From: Cellulophaga sp. F20128
Lineage (GTDB): Bacteria; Bacteroidota; Bacteroidia; Flavobacteriales; Flavobacteriaceae
Direction of reading: 5' to 3'
Length of the DNA: 64,000 bases
Assembly: GCF_023015805.1 (NCBI RefSeq)
Contig: NZ_JALKBA010000007.1
Span: 62,001 to 126,000 of the forward strand
This document shows positions 16,987-26,785 of the stretch, piece after piece. The translations under genes and the position numbers were made by a program. Position 1 is the stretch's first letter, and the number at the start of each line of letters is the position of its first letter. Under the pieces are notes generated by a model. That model was given only the letters and a program-made list of their open reading frames with translations. It was not told the DNA's origin and ran no database searches.

Positions 16987-18894
16987 ATGAACAACCACTC
17001 TTTTAAGAAATTATTCCTTATTGCATTATTCCTATGCTGTAATATACTCGTTTTACAAGCACAAATAAAAAATGCATCGTTTGAAAAAGACAAGGTGACT
17101 GGCGAAAATGAGGTTGTAAAAAAGTTAAATGGATGGACTATTACTCGTGGAAACGTTGAATTGATTACAAACAATGTGTTTTCTGCCGTAGAAGGAAATC
17201 AAGTGCTGGATTTAAACGGGAGTGAACCTGGGAGTATTAAGCAGACGATAAAAGGACTTCAAAAATCTACTGACTATACTCTAAAATTTGAATATGCAGA
17301 TCAAAAAGGCAGAAAACGAGATACTGAAACGCTGCTTGCAACTGCTAACATTATCATTAACGGAAAAACTGTTACAACACTCCGTAATTTGTCACCCGCA
17401 CCTAATTATATAGGTGGTATTGGTTTTGGCTTTACATCAACAGCAAAAGGAACCGCTACTATTGAATTTGTTTCAACAACAAATGGCAATATGGGGCTAG
17501 TGATTGATAACCTTCGAATAACTGCTGGTTTACCCATAAAACCCCCTGTAAATACGCATTTGGTAAATGGTGATTTTGAAATGAAAGTGGATAGTGAAAG
17601 TGGGAATCCGCATATATATGGGGAGCAATTACCAGGATGGCTAATTATGCGGGAGAATATTGACCTTATTGCGATTAAGCGGTTTGGAACACCCAGTGGC
17701 AAGTGGGTGATAGATTTAGGAGGGCATGGCCCAGGTGGTATTGCGCAAACTATAACGAGCCTCTCACCTGGTGAAACGTATCGATTATCAATGCTTTATT
17801 CTAGACATAAATCCTGGGATGAAGAAGACCCATTAACAGGTGAAATTCTTATTGATAATGAAGTAGTATTGCGGTTAAACCGAAATAAATCTACAAAAGC
17901 ACCCCGTTGGGAAAAGGTCACTTATGACTTTATTGCCCCAACCAATGGAGAAATAACCCTCTCTTTGTATTCAACAGCATTTAAAGTTGGTGGTGGTATA
18001 TTATATGACGACATCAAGATTGAAAAAGTTAGGGATATTGTTGCTCCAAAAAAAATATCAGTCCTAATTGTTGACGGTTTAAGTAATCATCAATGGGAAA
18101 CAAACACCAAATATCTTCAACAAATATTGGAAGCCACTGGAAAGTTCAACGTATCCGTTAGTACATGTCCAAATCAACAAAAAAATCCAAACGATTGGGA
18201 GAATTGGAATCCTGATTTTAAAAAGTATTCCGTAGTAATTCAAACGTATAACAATATCTTTAAAGAAAATGATTTGCAATGGCCTGTCCATATAAAACGA
18301 TCTTTTGAAAAATATGTAGATGAAGGTGGTGGTGTTTATATCTATCATAGTGCTTCCAATGCATTTAAAGGGTGGGCTGCGTATAATGAAATGATTGGTT
18401 TGGGCTGGAGAAATAAGGATTCTGGTTTAGCTGTTACAATCAATGACAAGGAAGAACTAGAGATTATTCCAAAAGGAGAAGGTGAAAACTCAGGACACGG
18501 CCCTAGAACAGATCCATTGATAACTCGCATTGGTGATCATCCTATTCATATAGGTATGCCAAAAACCTGGAAGGCTGCTGACGTAGAAATTTATAAATAT
18601 TTAAGAGGTACAACCAAAAATTTAGAAGTTATATCCTATGCCAAAGACCAAAAAACCGCATTAAATTTTCCAATGGAATGGACTGTAAATTATGGAAAAG
18701 GTAAAGTTTACTGTTCTACCTATGGTCATTTCTGGAAGAATCAAGATTGGCCTCCAAGTATGCGATGTGTAGCATTTCAACATTCAATGGTGAGAGCTTT
18801 ACAATGGTTGAGTGGTACTGAGGTTGAAAATTTTGTGGAGGCTGATTTTCCAACCAGTGAAAGCATCGTTTTAAAACAACCTTTATTAGATTAA
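16987..18894 (+). CDS. Exported protein with two DUF642-like domains and a ThuA domain
   Basis: 635 residues with a signal peptide (to about residue 25, LQAQ). Two tandem beta-sandwich domains (residues about 26-180 and 192-345) start with IKNASFE and VNGDFEM and have the hallmarks of DUF642/choice-of-anchor carbohydrate-binding domains. Residues about 355-620 form a ThuA-like domain (ISVLIVDGLSNHQW, GGGVYIYHSASNAF, YGKGKVYCSTYGHFW). ThuA of rhizobia works with the dehydrogenase ThuB in the use of 3-keto disaccharides. The next gene is a quinoprotein dehydrogenase with a DUF1080 domain, so the pair may form an oxidative branch of glycan breakdown. The enzyme reaction here is inferred. Confidence 0.75.
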   Translation: MNNHSFKKLFLIALFLCCNILVLQAQIKNASFEKDKVTGENEVVKKLNGWTITRGNVELITNNVFSAVEGNQVLDLNGSEPGSIKQTIKGLQKSTDYTLKFEYADQKGRKRDTETLLATANIIINGKTVTTLRNLSPAPNYIGGIGFGFTSTAKGTATIEFVSTTNGNMGLVIDNLRITAGLPIKPPVNTHLVNGDFEMKVDSESGNPHIYGEQLPGWLIMRENIDLIAIKRFGTPSGKWVIDLGGHGPGGIAQTITSLSPGETYRLSMLYSRHKSWDEEDPLTGEILIDNEVVLRLNRNKSTKAPRWEKVTYDFIAPTNGEITLSLYSTAFKVGGGILYDDIKIEKVRDIVAPKKISVLIVDGLSNHQWETNTKYLQQILEATGKFNVSVSTCPNQQKNPNDWENWNPDFKKYSVVIQTYNNIFKENDLQWPVHIKRSFEKYVDEGGGVYIYHSASNAFKGWAAYNEMIGLGWRNKDSGLAVTINDKEELEIIPKGEGENSGHGPRTDPLITRIGDHPIHIGMPKTWKAADVEIYKYLRGTTKNLEVISYAKDQKTALNFPMEWTVNYGKGKVYCSTYGHFWKNQDWPPSMRCVAFQHSMVRALQWLSGTEVENFVEADFPTSESIVLKQPLLD

Positions 18895-18912
18895 CTTATT
18901 ACAAAGCATAAT

Positions 18913-21771
18913 ATGAGTAACAAAAATAGCTTTTTTACTACAACTTCTTTTAAGTCACTGTTACTCCTGACTTTTATTCTCTTATCCTTTTATTCATGTC
19001 ATGTAGAAAAACCAAAAACGACGACTGATATACAGAAAAATATAGACCCACTAGACAACTACACAGATTGGTCTATTTACAGAGGCGACAAAAAGGGAAA
19101 TCAATACTCTGAATTGGCCCAAATACATGCTGCTAATGTGCATAATCTTGCATTGGTTTGGCAATACCAAACGGGTGATGCTACAAAAAATTCATCCATT
19201 CAAGTAAACCCAATTATTGTAGACGGATTGATGTATATTTCATCTCCTAGTTTAAATGCAATTGCTTTAGACGCTACAACAGGAGAAGAAGTCTGGGTTT
19301 TTAATTCCTCAAAATACAATGAAAATCAAACTGCTTTTAAAGGCAGAACAAGAGGAGTTACCTATTGGAGTTCTAAAGACGGTAGTGACCAACGCATTTT
19401 TCTTTTTGTTAAAAACAGAGTCTATGCTTTAGAAGCAAAAACAGGAAAACTCATTACTTCATTTGGAATAAATGGCCATATCGACTTACGTGAAAATTTA
19501 GATATGGATATTAATAAAGCATCCATTGAAGTAACGTCTCCAGGCATCATTTATGAAAACTTTTTAATAGTGGGCTCTCGCGTGCCTGAAGGATATAATT
19601 CTACACCCGGTAATATTAGGGCTTACGATGCCATCACAGGAAAATTTAAATGGGTTTTTCGCACTATTCCTAAAGAAGGTGATTTTGGGTTTGATACTTG
19701 GCAGTTTCAGGAAGATGAAACCTATGGTGGAGCCAATGCTTGGAGCGGTTTTACTGTTGATGAAAAGCGCGGTTGGGTGTTTTTAGCTACTGGGTCACCA
19801 GCCTATGATTTTTATGGAGGTCACAGGAAAGGTGAAAATTTATTTGGAAATTGTGTATTGGCTCTTAATGCGAAAACAGGTGAACGAATTTGGCATTACC
19901 AAACTGTTCATCATGATATTTGGGATTATGATAATCCTTCAGCCCCCATTTTAATAACCATTGATGATGGTAAAGAGAAAAAAGATGCCGTTGTTCAACT
20001 TACAAAAATGGGGTTTGTATTTGTTTTGGATAGAGAAACTGGAAAACCACTCTTTCCAACCTTAGAAATGCCTGTTCCAAAATCAGAGATTGATGGTGAA
20101 GAAGCATGGCCTACTCAACCTATGCCTACTAAGCCCCTTCCTTTAAGTCGCCAAGGCATTACTGAAGCTGATTTAACGGATATATCTCCCGAATCCAATG
20201 AATATGCAAGAAAAGAATTTAATACTTATAAGTCTGCAAGTTTATACACACCACCTTCGGAAAGAGGAACATTAACTAGCCCAAGTGTTTTAGGAGGAGT
20301 AGAATGGCAAGGTGGATCTTACGATCCGTATACTAATATACTTTATGTGAATGCCAATAATGTTGCTAGTATCTCAAAATTAAAAAAAGTATACGAAACT
20401 GCAAACACTTCTAAATTGACAAATTTAGAAGTTGGTCATCAAATATATCTGAATAATTGTGCCTCTTGTCACGGTATAGATAGAACGGGTATAGCGCCAT
20501 TATACCCTGCAGTCATCAACCTGATTAAATCAAAAGAAGAGATTGCAGCAATTATAAAAAACGGCAAAAATACAATGCCCTCTTTTTCACAATTAACAAC
20601 CAAAGAACTTGATGCTATTACTGAATTCATTGCTGGTAATGATTCCTTGGTAAAAGATAAAAAGAGTAATTCAGGCACAAAGACACGATACTTACATACA
20701 GGGTACAGTCTTTTTCTAGATCAAAATGGGTACCCTGGAACTAAACCACCTTGGGGAACATTAAATGCTATTGATATGTCTAGCGGTGATTATGTTTGGA
20801 AAAAACCTTTAGGAGAATATCCTGAACTTGTGAAACAAAACATACGCAATACGGGCACCTTAAATTACGGTGGGGCTGTTGCAACTGCTGGAGGTCTTAT
20901 TTTTATCGCTGCTACGGCCGATGAAAAATTTAGAGCTTTCGAGAAAAGCCGAGGTCGTATTTTATGGGAGTACAAATTACCCGCTGGTGGCTATGCAACC
21001 CCAAGTGTTTTTATGCAAAACGGGAGACAATACATAGCAATAGTAGCTGGTGGAGGAGGCAAAAACAATACACCTTCTGGTGATTCTGTAATGGTATTTG
21101 CTTTGCCAGAAAACAACGATACTAAAAACACACCAAAAAATAGTACTGCAATCCCTAATAAATGGATTTCTCTTTTTGACGGCAAAACCTTAGATGGATG
21201 GGTACATATGAATGGGTCTCACAGTTATTCGGTAGAAAATGGTGCCATAATTGGAAGAACCACGGCAAAAAGTGCCAATTCTTTTTTATGCTCTCTTGAT
21301 GAATTTGAAAATTTTGAATTGGAATGCGAAGTTAAAGTAGATGATATTACAAACCAAGGCATACAGTTTCGTTCTTCGGTACGTCCAATAACTGAAAAGA
21401 ATCATCCAGCATGGAGAGCAGGGAGGGTTTGGGGGCCTCAGTTAGAAATACGTAGAAAGATGGGCGAAAATTCAATTACAACAGGTCTACTTTATGGAGA
21501 AGCACTTGGAACTGGTTGGATTTCCTCAAAAGAAAAAATAGAAAAAGGACATGATTATTTTATTCCTGAAGCTTGGAATAAAATTAGGATAGTTGCAGAC
21601 GGCCCAAGAATTCAAACTTTTGTAAATGGTCACTTAATTGAAGATATTATAGATAAAGAAGTATACAAGTCCCATCCAAAAGGGTTTATAGCGCTACAAG
21701 TGCACGGTATTAACGGTGAAAGGCAATTTTCAATGGGATGGAGAAACATAAAAATCCGCAGCATAAAATAA
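18913..21771 (+). CDS. PQQ-dependent dehydrogenase fused to cytochrome c and DUF1080 domain
   Basis: 952 residues. A lipoprotein signal ends in FYSC (Cys29). Residues about 45-740 form a quinoprotein propeller of the membrane glucose/alcohol dehydrogenase type (TDWSIYRGDKKGNQYS; HHDIWDYDNPSAP). A cytochrome c domain is inserted in the propeller at about residues 500-580, with haem motif CASCH at 516-520 and a likely Met ligand at 555. Residues about 750-952 are a DUF1080 domain (ISLFDGKTLDGW), a family with 3-keto-glycoside hydrolase/lyase members. One chain could thus oxidise a sugar with electrons passing to haem, and then break the glycosidic bond. PQQ synthesis genes are not in the window. 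It ends the plus-strand run and converges on a minus-strand operon. Confidence 0.88.
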   Translation: MSNKNSFFTTTSFKSLLLLTFILLSFYSCHVEKPKTTTDIQKNIDPLDNYTDWSIYRGDKKGNQYSELAQIHAANVHNLALVWQYQTGDATKNSSIQVNPIIVDGLMYISSPSLNAIALDATTGEEVWVFNSSKYNENQTAFKGRTRGVTYWSSKDGSDQRIFLFVKNRVYALEAKTGKLITSFGINGHIDLRENLDMDINKASIEVTSPGIIYENFLIVGSRVPEGYNSTPGNIRAYDAITGKFKWVFRTIPKEGDFGFDTWQFQEDETYGGANAWSGFTVDEKRGWVFLATGSPAYDFYGGHRKGENLFGNCVLALNAKTGERIWHYQTVHHDIWDYDNPSAPILITIDDGKEKKDAVVQLTKMGFVFVLDRETGKPLFPTLEMPVPKSEIDGEEAWPTQPMPTKPLPLSRQGITEADLTDISPESNEYARKEFNTYKSASLYTPPSERGTLTSPSVLGGVEWQGGSYDPYTNILYVNANNVASISKLKKVYETANTSKLTNLEVGHQIYLNNCASCHGIDRTGIAPLYPAVINLIKSKEEIAAIIKNGKNTMPSFSQLTTKELDAITEFIAGNDSLVKDKKSNSGTKTRYLHTGYSLFLDQNGYPGTKPPWGTLNAIDMSSGDYVWKKPLGEYPELVKQNIRNTGTLNYGGAVATAGGLIFIAATADEKFRAFEKSRGRILWEYKLPAGGYATPSVFMQNGRQYIAIVAGGGGKNNTPSGDSVMVFALPENNDTKNTPKNSTAIPNKWISLFDGKTLDGWVHMNGSHSYSVENGAIIGRTTAKSANSFLCSLDEFENFELECEVKVDDITNQGIQFRSSVRPITEKNHPAWRAGRVWGPQLEIRRKMGENSITTGLLYGEALGTGWISSKEKIEKGHDYFIPEAWNKIRIVADGPRIQTFVNGHLIEDIIDKEVYKSHPKGFIALQVHGINGERQFSMGWRNIKIRSIK

Positions 21772-21802
21772 CCAATTGTTGTAGACAACACTACCCATAA
21801 AA

Positions 21803-21836
21803 ATAAAACCATTATTTAAAATAATAATGGTTTTAT
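21803..21836. terminator. Bidirectional terminator between convergent operons
   Basis: A 14-bp stem (ATAAAACCATTATT at 21803-21816 pairing with 21823-21836) with a 6-base loop lies between the dehydrogenase stop and the minus-strand TIM-barrel stop. A/T-rich flanks suit both directions. Confidence 0.6.
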
Positions 21837-21893
21837 ACTTACTGGCTACAAGATATTTAATACCTTCTAGGGAACTAGAGAAATCAAAAATTA

Positions 21894-23072
21894 CTATTTC
21901 CAGTCAATTTTAGCTTCTTTCGTTTCCAAATTAACCCAAATAGAAGCGTGTTCAAAATCGCGCTTTAGCTTCCAACCATTAACTTTCATATCATGCAATG
22001 GTTTCCCTAAGGGTTTATCAAATTCAGGATACCAATCTACAGCTCCATGTTTAAAGCGATATCCCCAATTGTAAATAAAATAAGAATTTTCTTGTGCCCC
22101 CACTAAAAAGGATGCCAGTGGAAATGTGATGTTTTCCTTTGAAATCTGTTGCTTTTCCGTCAATGGTTTTGCCATAAAATCTTTATCGATCCATGCATAA
22201 CCAGGCCATCCCTTAAAAACTACTATTTTACCCGTCTTGCCTGCTTTCTCCATTTCTTGTATGTCTTTTAACATACTCTCTTTAGAGTTACTTTTAATGA
22301 TACCAAAATGTTCTATCATGACAGCATCGGTATGTTCTGGAAAATTATTGCCGGTATTATTGTCTGGTATAGATCGTATCCCATTATAAACAATAAGTTT
22401 CTCACTCCCTAAGGCCTGGCGTGTTTCTGTGATGAGATCCTTTAATCCTTGTTGCATAGCGTCGTACTTTTCTTGGCCCCAAAGCTTGATATTATCTTTA
22501 CTTGCAACCTGAATAAAAGCGTCCATAAAAACACCATCGGTAGGGCCATTTAAAACTTCCTTTTTTGCAGTTTCTACCCACCATTTTCGGACTTCAGGAT
22601 TAGACAGGTCGTACCGTTTAATACTTCCATTTTTTAGATCATAGTTGCCGTCTTTCGTTTTTAACCACCATTCTGGGTGACTTTCATAAACAGCATGTGC
22701 TTTATACATGGAATAATCCAAAAAGGCATTCCAATAGAAAATGACTTTCATATTGGGATTCAACTTTTTTAATTTTATAGCTTCTTGCGCAATGCCATCT
22801 TCGGTATTGTTATAGGTTGGCAAGCCATGTCCTTTTTCCAATACGATAAAATTTGACTTAGAAGTAATAAATTTTGCTTCATCCTGGGTTAAATCCCCTG
22901 CTTTACCAAAATGAAATGCTATTGGCACTTTTTCCCAACTAAAAATTGGATATACCTCGTTTTTTTGTTGGGGTAACCTAGTCTCTATTTTAGCTGTATT
23001 ACAACTAGAAAGCCCAAGTAAAAAAACACAACAAAGGCTTTTTAAAACAGTATTTTTATCCCGCAGATTCAT
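21894..23072 (-). CDS. Putative TIM-barrel glycoside hydrolase (GHL15-like), paralog B, lipoprotein
   Basis: 392 residues with lipoprotein signal LLGLSSC. The same blocks occur as in the paralogs at 12239 and 31871: FSWEKVPIAFHFG, DGVFMDAF with Asp179 and Asp184, MIEHFG with Glu254, and the tail FEHASIWVNLETKEA ending DWK. The start follows the GH29 stop after 4 bases, so both genes are cotranscribed. Placement directly after a fucosidase suggests work on fucose-containing oligosaccharides. The family has no function that can be read from the sequence. Confidence 0.6.
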   Translation of the reverse strand: MNLRDKNTVLKSLCCVFLLGLSSCNTAKIETRLPQQKNEVYPIFSWEKVPIAFHFGKAGDLTQDEAKFITSKSNFIVLEKGHGLPTYNNTEDGIAQEAIKLKKLNPNMKVIFYWNAFLDYSMYKAHAVYESHPEWWLKTKDGNYDLKNGSIKRYDLSNPEVRKWWVETAKKEVLNGPTDGVFMDAFIQVASKDNIKLWGQEKYDAMQQGLKDLITETRQALGSEKLIVYNGIRSIPDNNTGNNFPEHTDAVMIEHFGIIKSNSKESMLKDIQEMEKAGKTGKIVVFKGWPGYAWIDKDFMAKPLTEKQQISKENITFPLASFLVGAQENSYFIYNWGYRFKHGAVDWYPEFDKPLGKPLHDMKVNGWKLKRDFEHASIWVNLETKEAKIDWK

Positions 23073-23076
23073 AGGC

Positions 23077-24909
23077 CTAATTTATAGGTTTTAGTTTCAT
23101 CGATTTTAAGCCTGATGTTTCAGGATCGCCTTCAATCAATGAGGTTGAAATAGTGTGAATTCCAGGTGTTTTAAATTCTATGATGCCCATATTGTAAAAA
23201 ACAAATTTTTCGGTAGCGGCTTGTTGATTTTGAACCTTCACCCCTTCATCTGTCACTGTTTTCCAGACCAAACGACCACTTCCTTTATAACATAAGTCTA
23301 TATAATACAATCCTGGTTGCTGTACATTAACGGTCCAAGTTATACTTCCATCTTCTTTCCAATTATTGACCTGGTCCGCGTGTTTCCATTCGCCAAACTT
23401 CTCCATCCAACGAATTTCATTATGCTCTGCATTATTAACTTCACCAAATTGTGTAAGTAATGTTGTTTCGATATTAGGATATACCCCTAAATTTGTTTTC
23501 ACTACTGTTTTAGAAGCTTGGGTTTTTAGTTTAACTTCTATTACAGTTACCAAAGCATCCGGTTTTTTATAGGGAACGTCAAAGACTATCCAATTATTTT
23601 CTACGGTATACTTTAACTTTTTACCAGAGGCATAATTCAAAATAGTAGCCGATTCTATATCACTTTCTAAACCTGGCAGGTACAATTTACCATCCTGTGG
23701 CCAATCAAAAACAGAAAGAAACAAAGAATTATCTTTTGTAGTGACATCTCCCCAAGGCAAGGCATGCTGCCAAGGTGAACTTCCTGCATTGTAAATTACT
23801 TGAGGATATTTTTTAATCCACGCTCCTGTTTCTTCTAAAAAATTTTGTCCAATTTCGGGTACTACACCCAAACCATCAGGTCCAACATTAAACAAATAAG
23901 ACCCCCCTCTCCCAACAGTTGAAATTAGTCTGTTTAATATTTCTTCTGGCTTTTTAAAATTATTATCATACCACGCATAAGACCAAGAATCATTATTGGT
24001 ATCACAAGTTTCCCACAACCCTGGTAAATTTTTGGTGGGTACTTGCATATCTCCAATACTCGCATAATCTCCAAGGCCATGACCTACCCTGCTGCACATC
24101 ATGGCATTAGGTTGTAGTTCCTTCACCATATCTACCAGTTCCGTAACATATTTTTTCTCTATAGCTCCTGGGGTATCAAACCAAACAAAATCGATATCGC
24201 CATAATTGGTACAAATCTCTTTAACTTGAGGTTTACATTTATTATAAAAATAGTCTTCAAAATCTGCGGCCTTACCCTCTTCATCTACTTTTGGCCCTCC
24301 AGTTGCTCCCGGGGTTGTCCAATCTTGGTTGTGTGAATAATAAAACCCAAAACCAAGGCCAATATCATGACAAGCCTTAGAGAGTTCCTTCATAGGATCA
24401 CGGGCAAAGGGGGATGCATCTACAATATTAAAATCACTTGCCTTAGAATCGAACATAGCAAATCCATCATGGTGTTTGCTTGTGATAATAATATATTTCA
24501 TTCCTGCGTCTTTTGCCAGTTGCGCTATTTTTTTGGCATCAAAATCTTTAGGATTAAAGCTTTTGGCTGTTTCCATATACTCTGCAGGCGGAATATTGGC
24601 AACCCTTGGGTTCATAAGCCATTCTCCAATTCCGTAATACGTTTTGCCTTTCCATTCACCTGCAAGTTTTGAGAATAAGCCCCAGTGGATAAACATCCCA
24701 AAATTGCCCTCGTCAAAAAGTTTTGCTTTCCCTGTTCTTAAGGCGTCCGAAGAGGCTGTTGCATCTCCCCACATTTCATCCATATTTTTCGACTTCTCTT
24801 GTGCAAAAGCATTGCAACAAAAAAGAAGGGAGGATACGATTAACAATAAAGTAAGTCTCGTTTTCCTTTGCAGTATTATTTGTATGGGCATAAATTGAAT
24901 TTTTTTCAT
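23077..24909 (-). CDS. GH29 alpha-L-fucosidase
   Basis: 610 residues with an N-terminal signal (LLLIVSSLLFCCNAFAQ); a second in-frame ATG at codon 7 is an alternative start. The GH29 blocks are clear: FGMFIHWGLFS, SKHHDGFAMFDS, GFYYSHNQDW and IDFVWFDTPG, where Asp245 is the expected nucleophile. A C-terminal beta-sandwich follows the barrel, and residues about 480-610 look like a further carbohydrate-binding type module. The enzyme releases alpha-L-fucose with retention of configuration, probably in the periplasm. It is the strongest pointer to a fucose-containing substrate. It is followed at 4 bases by TIM-barrel paralog B and separated from susD by a terminator, so it likely has its own promoter. 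Confidence 0.95.
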   Translation of the reverse strand: MKKIQFMPIQIILQRKTRLTLLLIVSSLLFCCNAFAQEKSKNMDEMWGDATASSDALRTGKAKLFDEGNFGMFIHWGLFSKLAGEWKGKTYYGIGEWLMNPRVANIPPAEYMETAKSFNPKDFDAKKIAQLAKDAGMKYIIITSKHHDGFAMFDSKASDFNIVDASPFARDPMKELSKACHDIGLGFGFYYSHNQDWTTPGATGGPKVDEEGKAADFEDYFYNKCKPQVKEICTNYGDIDFVWFDTPGAIEKKYVTELVDMVKELQPNAMMCSRVGHGLGDYASIGDMQVPTKNLPGLWETCDTNNDSWSYAWYDNNFKKPEEILNRLISTVGRGGSYLFNVGPDGLGVVPEIGQNFLEETGAWIKKYPQVIYNAGSSPWQHALPWGDVTTKDNSLFLSVFDWPQDGKLYLPGLESDIESATILNYASGKKLKYTVENNWIVFDVPYKKPDALVTVIEVKLKTQASKTVVKTNLGVYPNIETTLLTQFGEVNNAEHNEIRWMEKFGEWKHADQVNNWKEDGSITWTVNVQQPGLYYIDLCYKGSGRLVWKTVTDEGVKVQNQQAATEKFVFYNMGIIEFKTPGIHTISTSLIEGDPETSGLKSMKLKPIN

Positions 24910-25014
24910 TATTTAATTATATTTTTTTTCATAAGTATGGCCTGTGTTTTTAGAAAAAACCAGGATTAACCTATCCCATTTTTTTTAAAAACAAGTTGTA
25001 ATAAGCGGTGAACT

Positions 25015-25047
25015 AAAAGGCATTAAAACCATTAGGTAATGCCTTTT
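25015..25047 (-). terminator. Terminator after susD
   Basis: An 11-bp stem (AAAAGGCATTA at 25015-25025 pairing with 25037-25047) lies just after the susD stop on the minus strand and ends in a short T run, separating susCD from the GH29 gene. Confidence 0.6.
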
Positions 25048-25070
25048 AAAGCTCAATTCTTTATTTGGGG

Positions 25071-26756
25071 TTAATACCCTTCATTCTGCATCCAACCGTT
25101 GTCAATATTTAAATCAATTTCTGACTGAGGAATTGGAAATAGCCATTCATTATCTGGCCATTGGGGTCTATCATTATAAAAAGGCGTATAGCAATTAACA
25201 TAATCAGACAGAGAGCCCTGATCTGCAGTCCAATCTAAGTTAATATTGGTAGTTTCGGTGACTAGCCTATTGGTTCTAATCAAATCAAACTTACGCTTAA
25301 ACTCTGCATTTAACTCCACCCGTCTTTCTTGCCAAACCGCGGCTCTAAAATCTGGCTGTGATAGGCCTGCTGTTAAATTATCCAATCCCGCTCTATTTCT
25401 AAGCGCATTCACAGCAGTATATGAAGCAGCATTTGGTGCACCATCCGCTTCGTTCTGTGCCTCTGCATAAATTAATAAGGCATCTGCAAAGCGATACAAA
25501 ACAATATTAGAATTGGTGTATTGAAAACTAGTTCCTTCTTCTCCTGTATAATAAGAGATATCTATAAATTTTCTAAAGGTAGGCTGACAGAGATAAGGTC
25601 TCCCTGAGGGGGTTTCATACCTTGTCATAACACTAAAATCACGTCTTTCATCACCATCTTCAAAAGCATCATATAGATCAGGTGTAGGTAGTTGAACACC
25701 AACACCTGGAGGGCCTCCCTTAAAAAACAGTCCGTCTGGATTTGCATCCGTTTCTCTTCTTAAATCTCCTGGCCATCCCTCTGCTGTCAAGGGTGTTGCG
25801 TTAGGGTTTATACCCCAATAACCAGTTGCCGTACCAGTACCATTGCTCTCCCTACTCAACCAGTTTCCAAGACCTAAAACCTGCACATAAGACAACTCTA
25901 ACATAGATTCTTTGGTAAATGGGTTATTATCATCCCACGCCATACCATAAGCCGGAGTACTATTGGCACCATTTGTTTTGCCTTCTAAATTTAAAGAATT
26001 AGGAGCATCGTCTATAACCTCCTTTGCTTTATCTCTAGCCAATGCCCAATTGGAGGCATCCCCTTGAATAAAATCACCTTGAGAAGTTCTTCGATGGCCA
26101 GCACGCGTTAAGTAAACCTCTGACAAAATTAACTTGGCTGTCCATTTTGTAATATGCCCATCATGCAAACCGTCTGTACAATTATTTTCTGCAAACTGAA
26201 GGTCTGGAATAATAATTTCATCATAAATAGTTTCTACACTAGCTCTGGGTTTTTGAAAATCTGCTTCAGTAGTTACCGCATCAACAATAAGGGGTACATC
26301 ACCATAGGCACGAACCAATTGGTAATAGTAAAATGCTCTTAAGGCCCTTGCTTCGCCTAGAATTACATTTTTTTCAGTTTCATCCATATCGATCCCTGGT
26401 ACAAACTTTAAAACATTATTGGCTCTTCCAATTCCTATCCACCATTCACTGTATATCCCAAATTGCTCAAACATTTGATGTGATGGAGTTACAGTATGTG
26501 TGCCAAAGGCATTGTGAAAACCTCCCTGTGTCCTACTTACCTGATCATCGGTATAGGCGTCTACAACCGGCCAAAACCTATTGTGTACATCATTCAATTT
26601 TTGATACACACCGTTGACGGCTGTTCTAGCATCACTTGCTGTTTGCCAATAATTACTTGCTGAAATGAAAGTTGGTGGTTCTTCAAGAAGATATTCTTCA
26701 CAGGATATACTCATCACTGTAATCAGTAATAAGCCTATTTTTACTTTTATATTCAT
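25071..26756 (-). CDS. SusD/RagB-family glycan-binding outer-membrane lipoprotein
   Basis: 561 residues from the ATG at 26756, which gives MNIKVKIG and the lipobox ISC; an ATG eight codons earlier (26780) is also possible. Typical SusD features are the LEEPPTFIS start, NDVHNRFWPV, the RALRAFYYYQLVRAYGDVPL helix pair of the TPR-like scaffold, and a C-terminal ALLIYAEAQNEADG and LNALRNRAG-like region. It forms the surface lid of the SusC channel and binds oligosaccharides. It lies directly downstream of susC, as is standard. The ligand is inferred to be a sulfated fucose-containing glycan. Confidence 0.95.
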   Translation of the reverse strand: MNIKVKIGLLLITVMSISCEEYLLEEPPTFISASNYWQTASDARTAVNGVYQKLNDVHNRFWPVVDAYTDDQVSRTQGGFHNAFGTHTVTPSHQMFEQFGIYSEWWIGIGRANNVLKFVPGIDMDETEKNVILGEARALRAFYYYQLVRAYGDVPLIVDAVTTEADFQKPRASVETIYDEIIIPDLQFAENNCTDGLHDGHITKWTAKLILSEVYLTRAGHRRTSQGDFIQGDASNWALARDKAKEVIDDAPNSLNLEGKTNGANSTPAYGMAWDDNNPFTKESMLELSYVQVLGLGNWLSRESNGTGTATGYWGINPNATPLTAEGWPGDLRRETDANPDGLFFKGGPPGVGVQLPTPDLYDAFEDGDERRDFSVMTRYETPSGRPYLCQPTFRKFIDISYYTGEEGTSFQYTNSNIVLYRFADALLIYAEAQNEADGAPNAASYTAVNALRNRAGLDNLTAGLSQPDFRAAVWQERRVELNAEFKRKFDLIRTNRLVTETTNINLDWTADQGSLSDYVNCYTPFYNDRPQWPDNEWLFPIPQSEIDLNIDNGWMQNEGY

Positions 26757-26785
26757 CTTTTTAAATTTTTTAGTTAGCATTTCTT

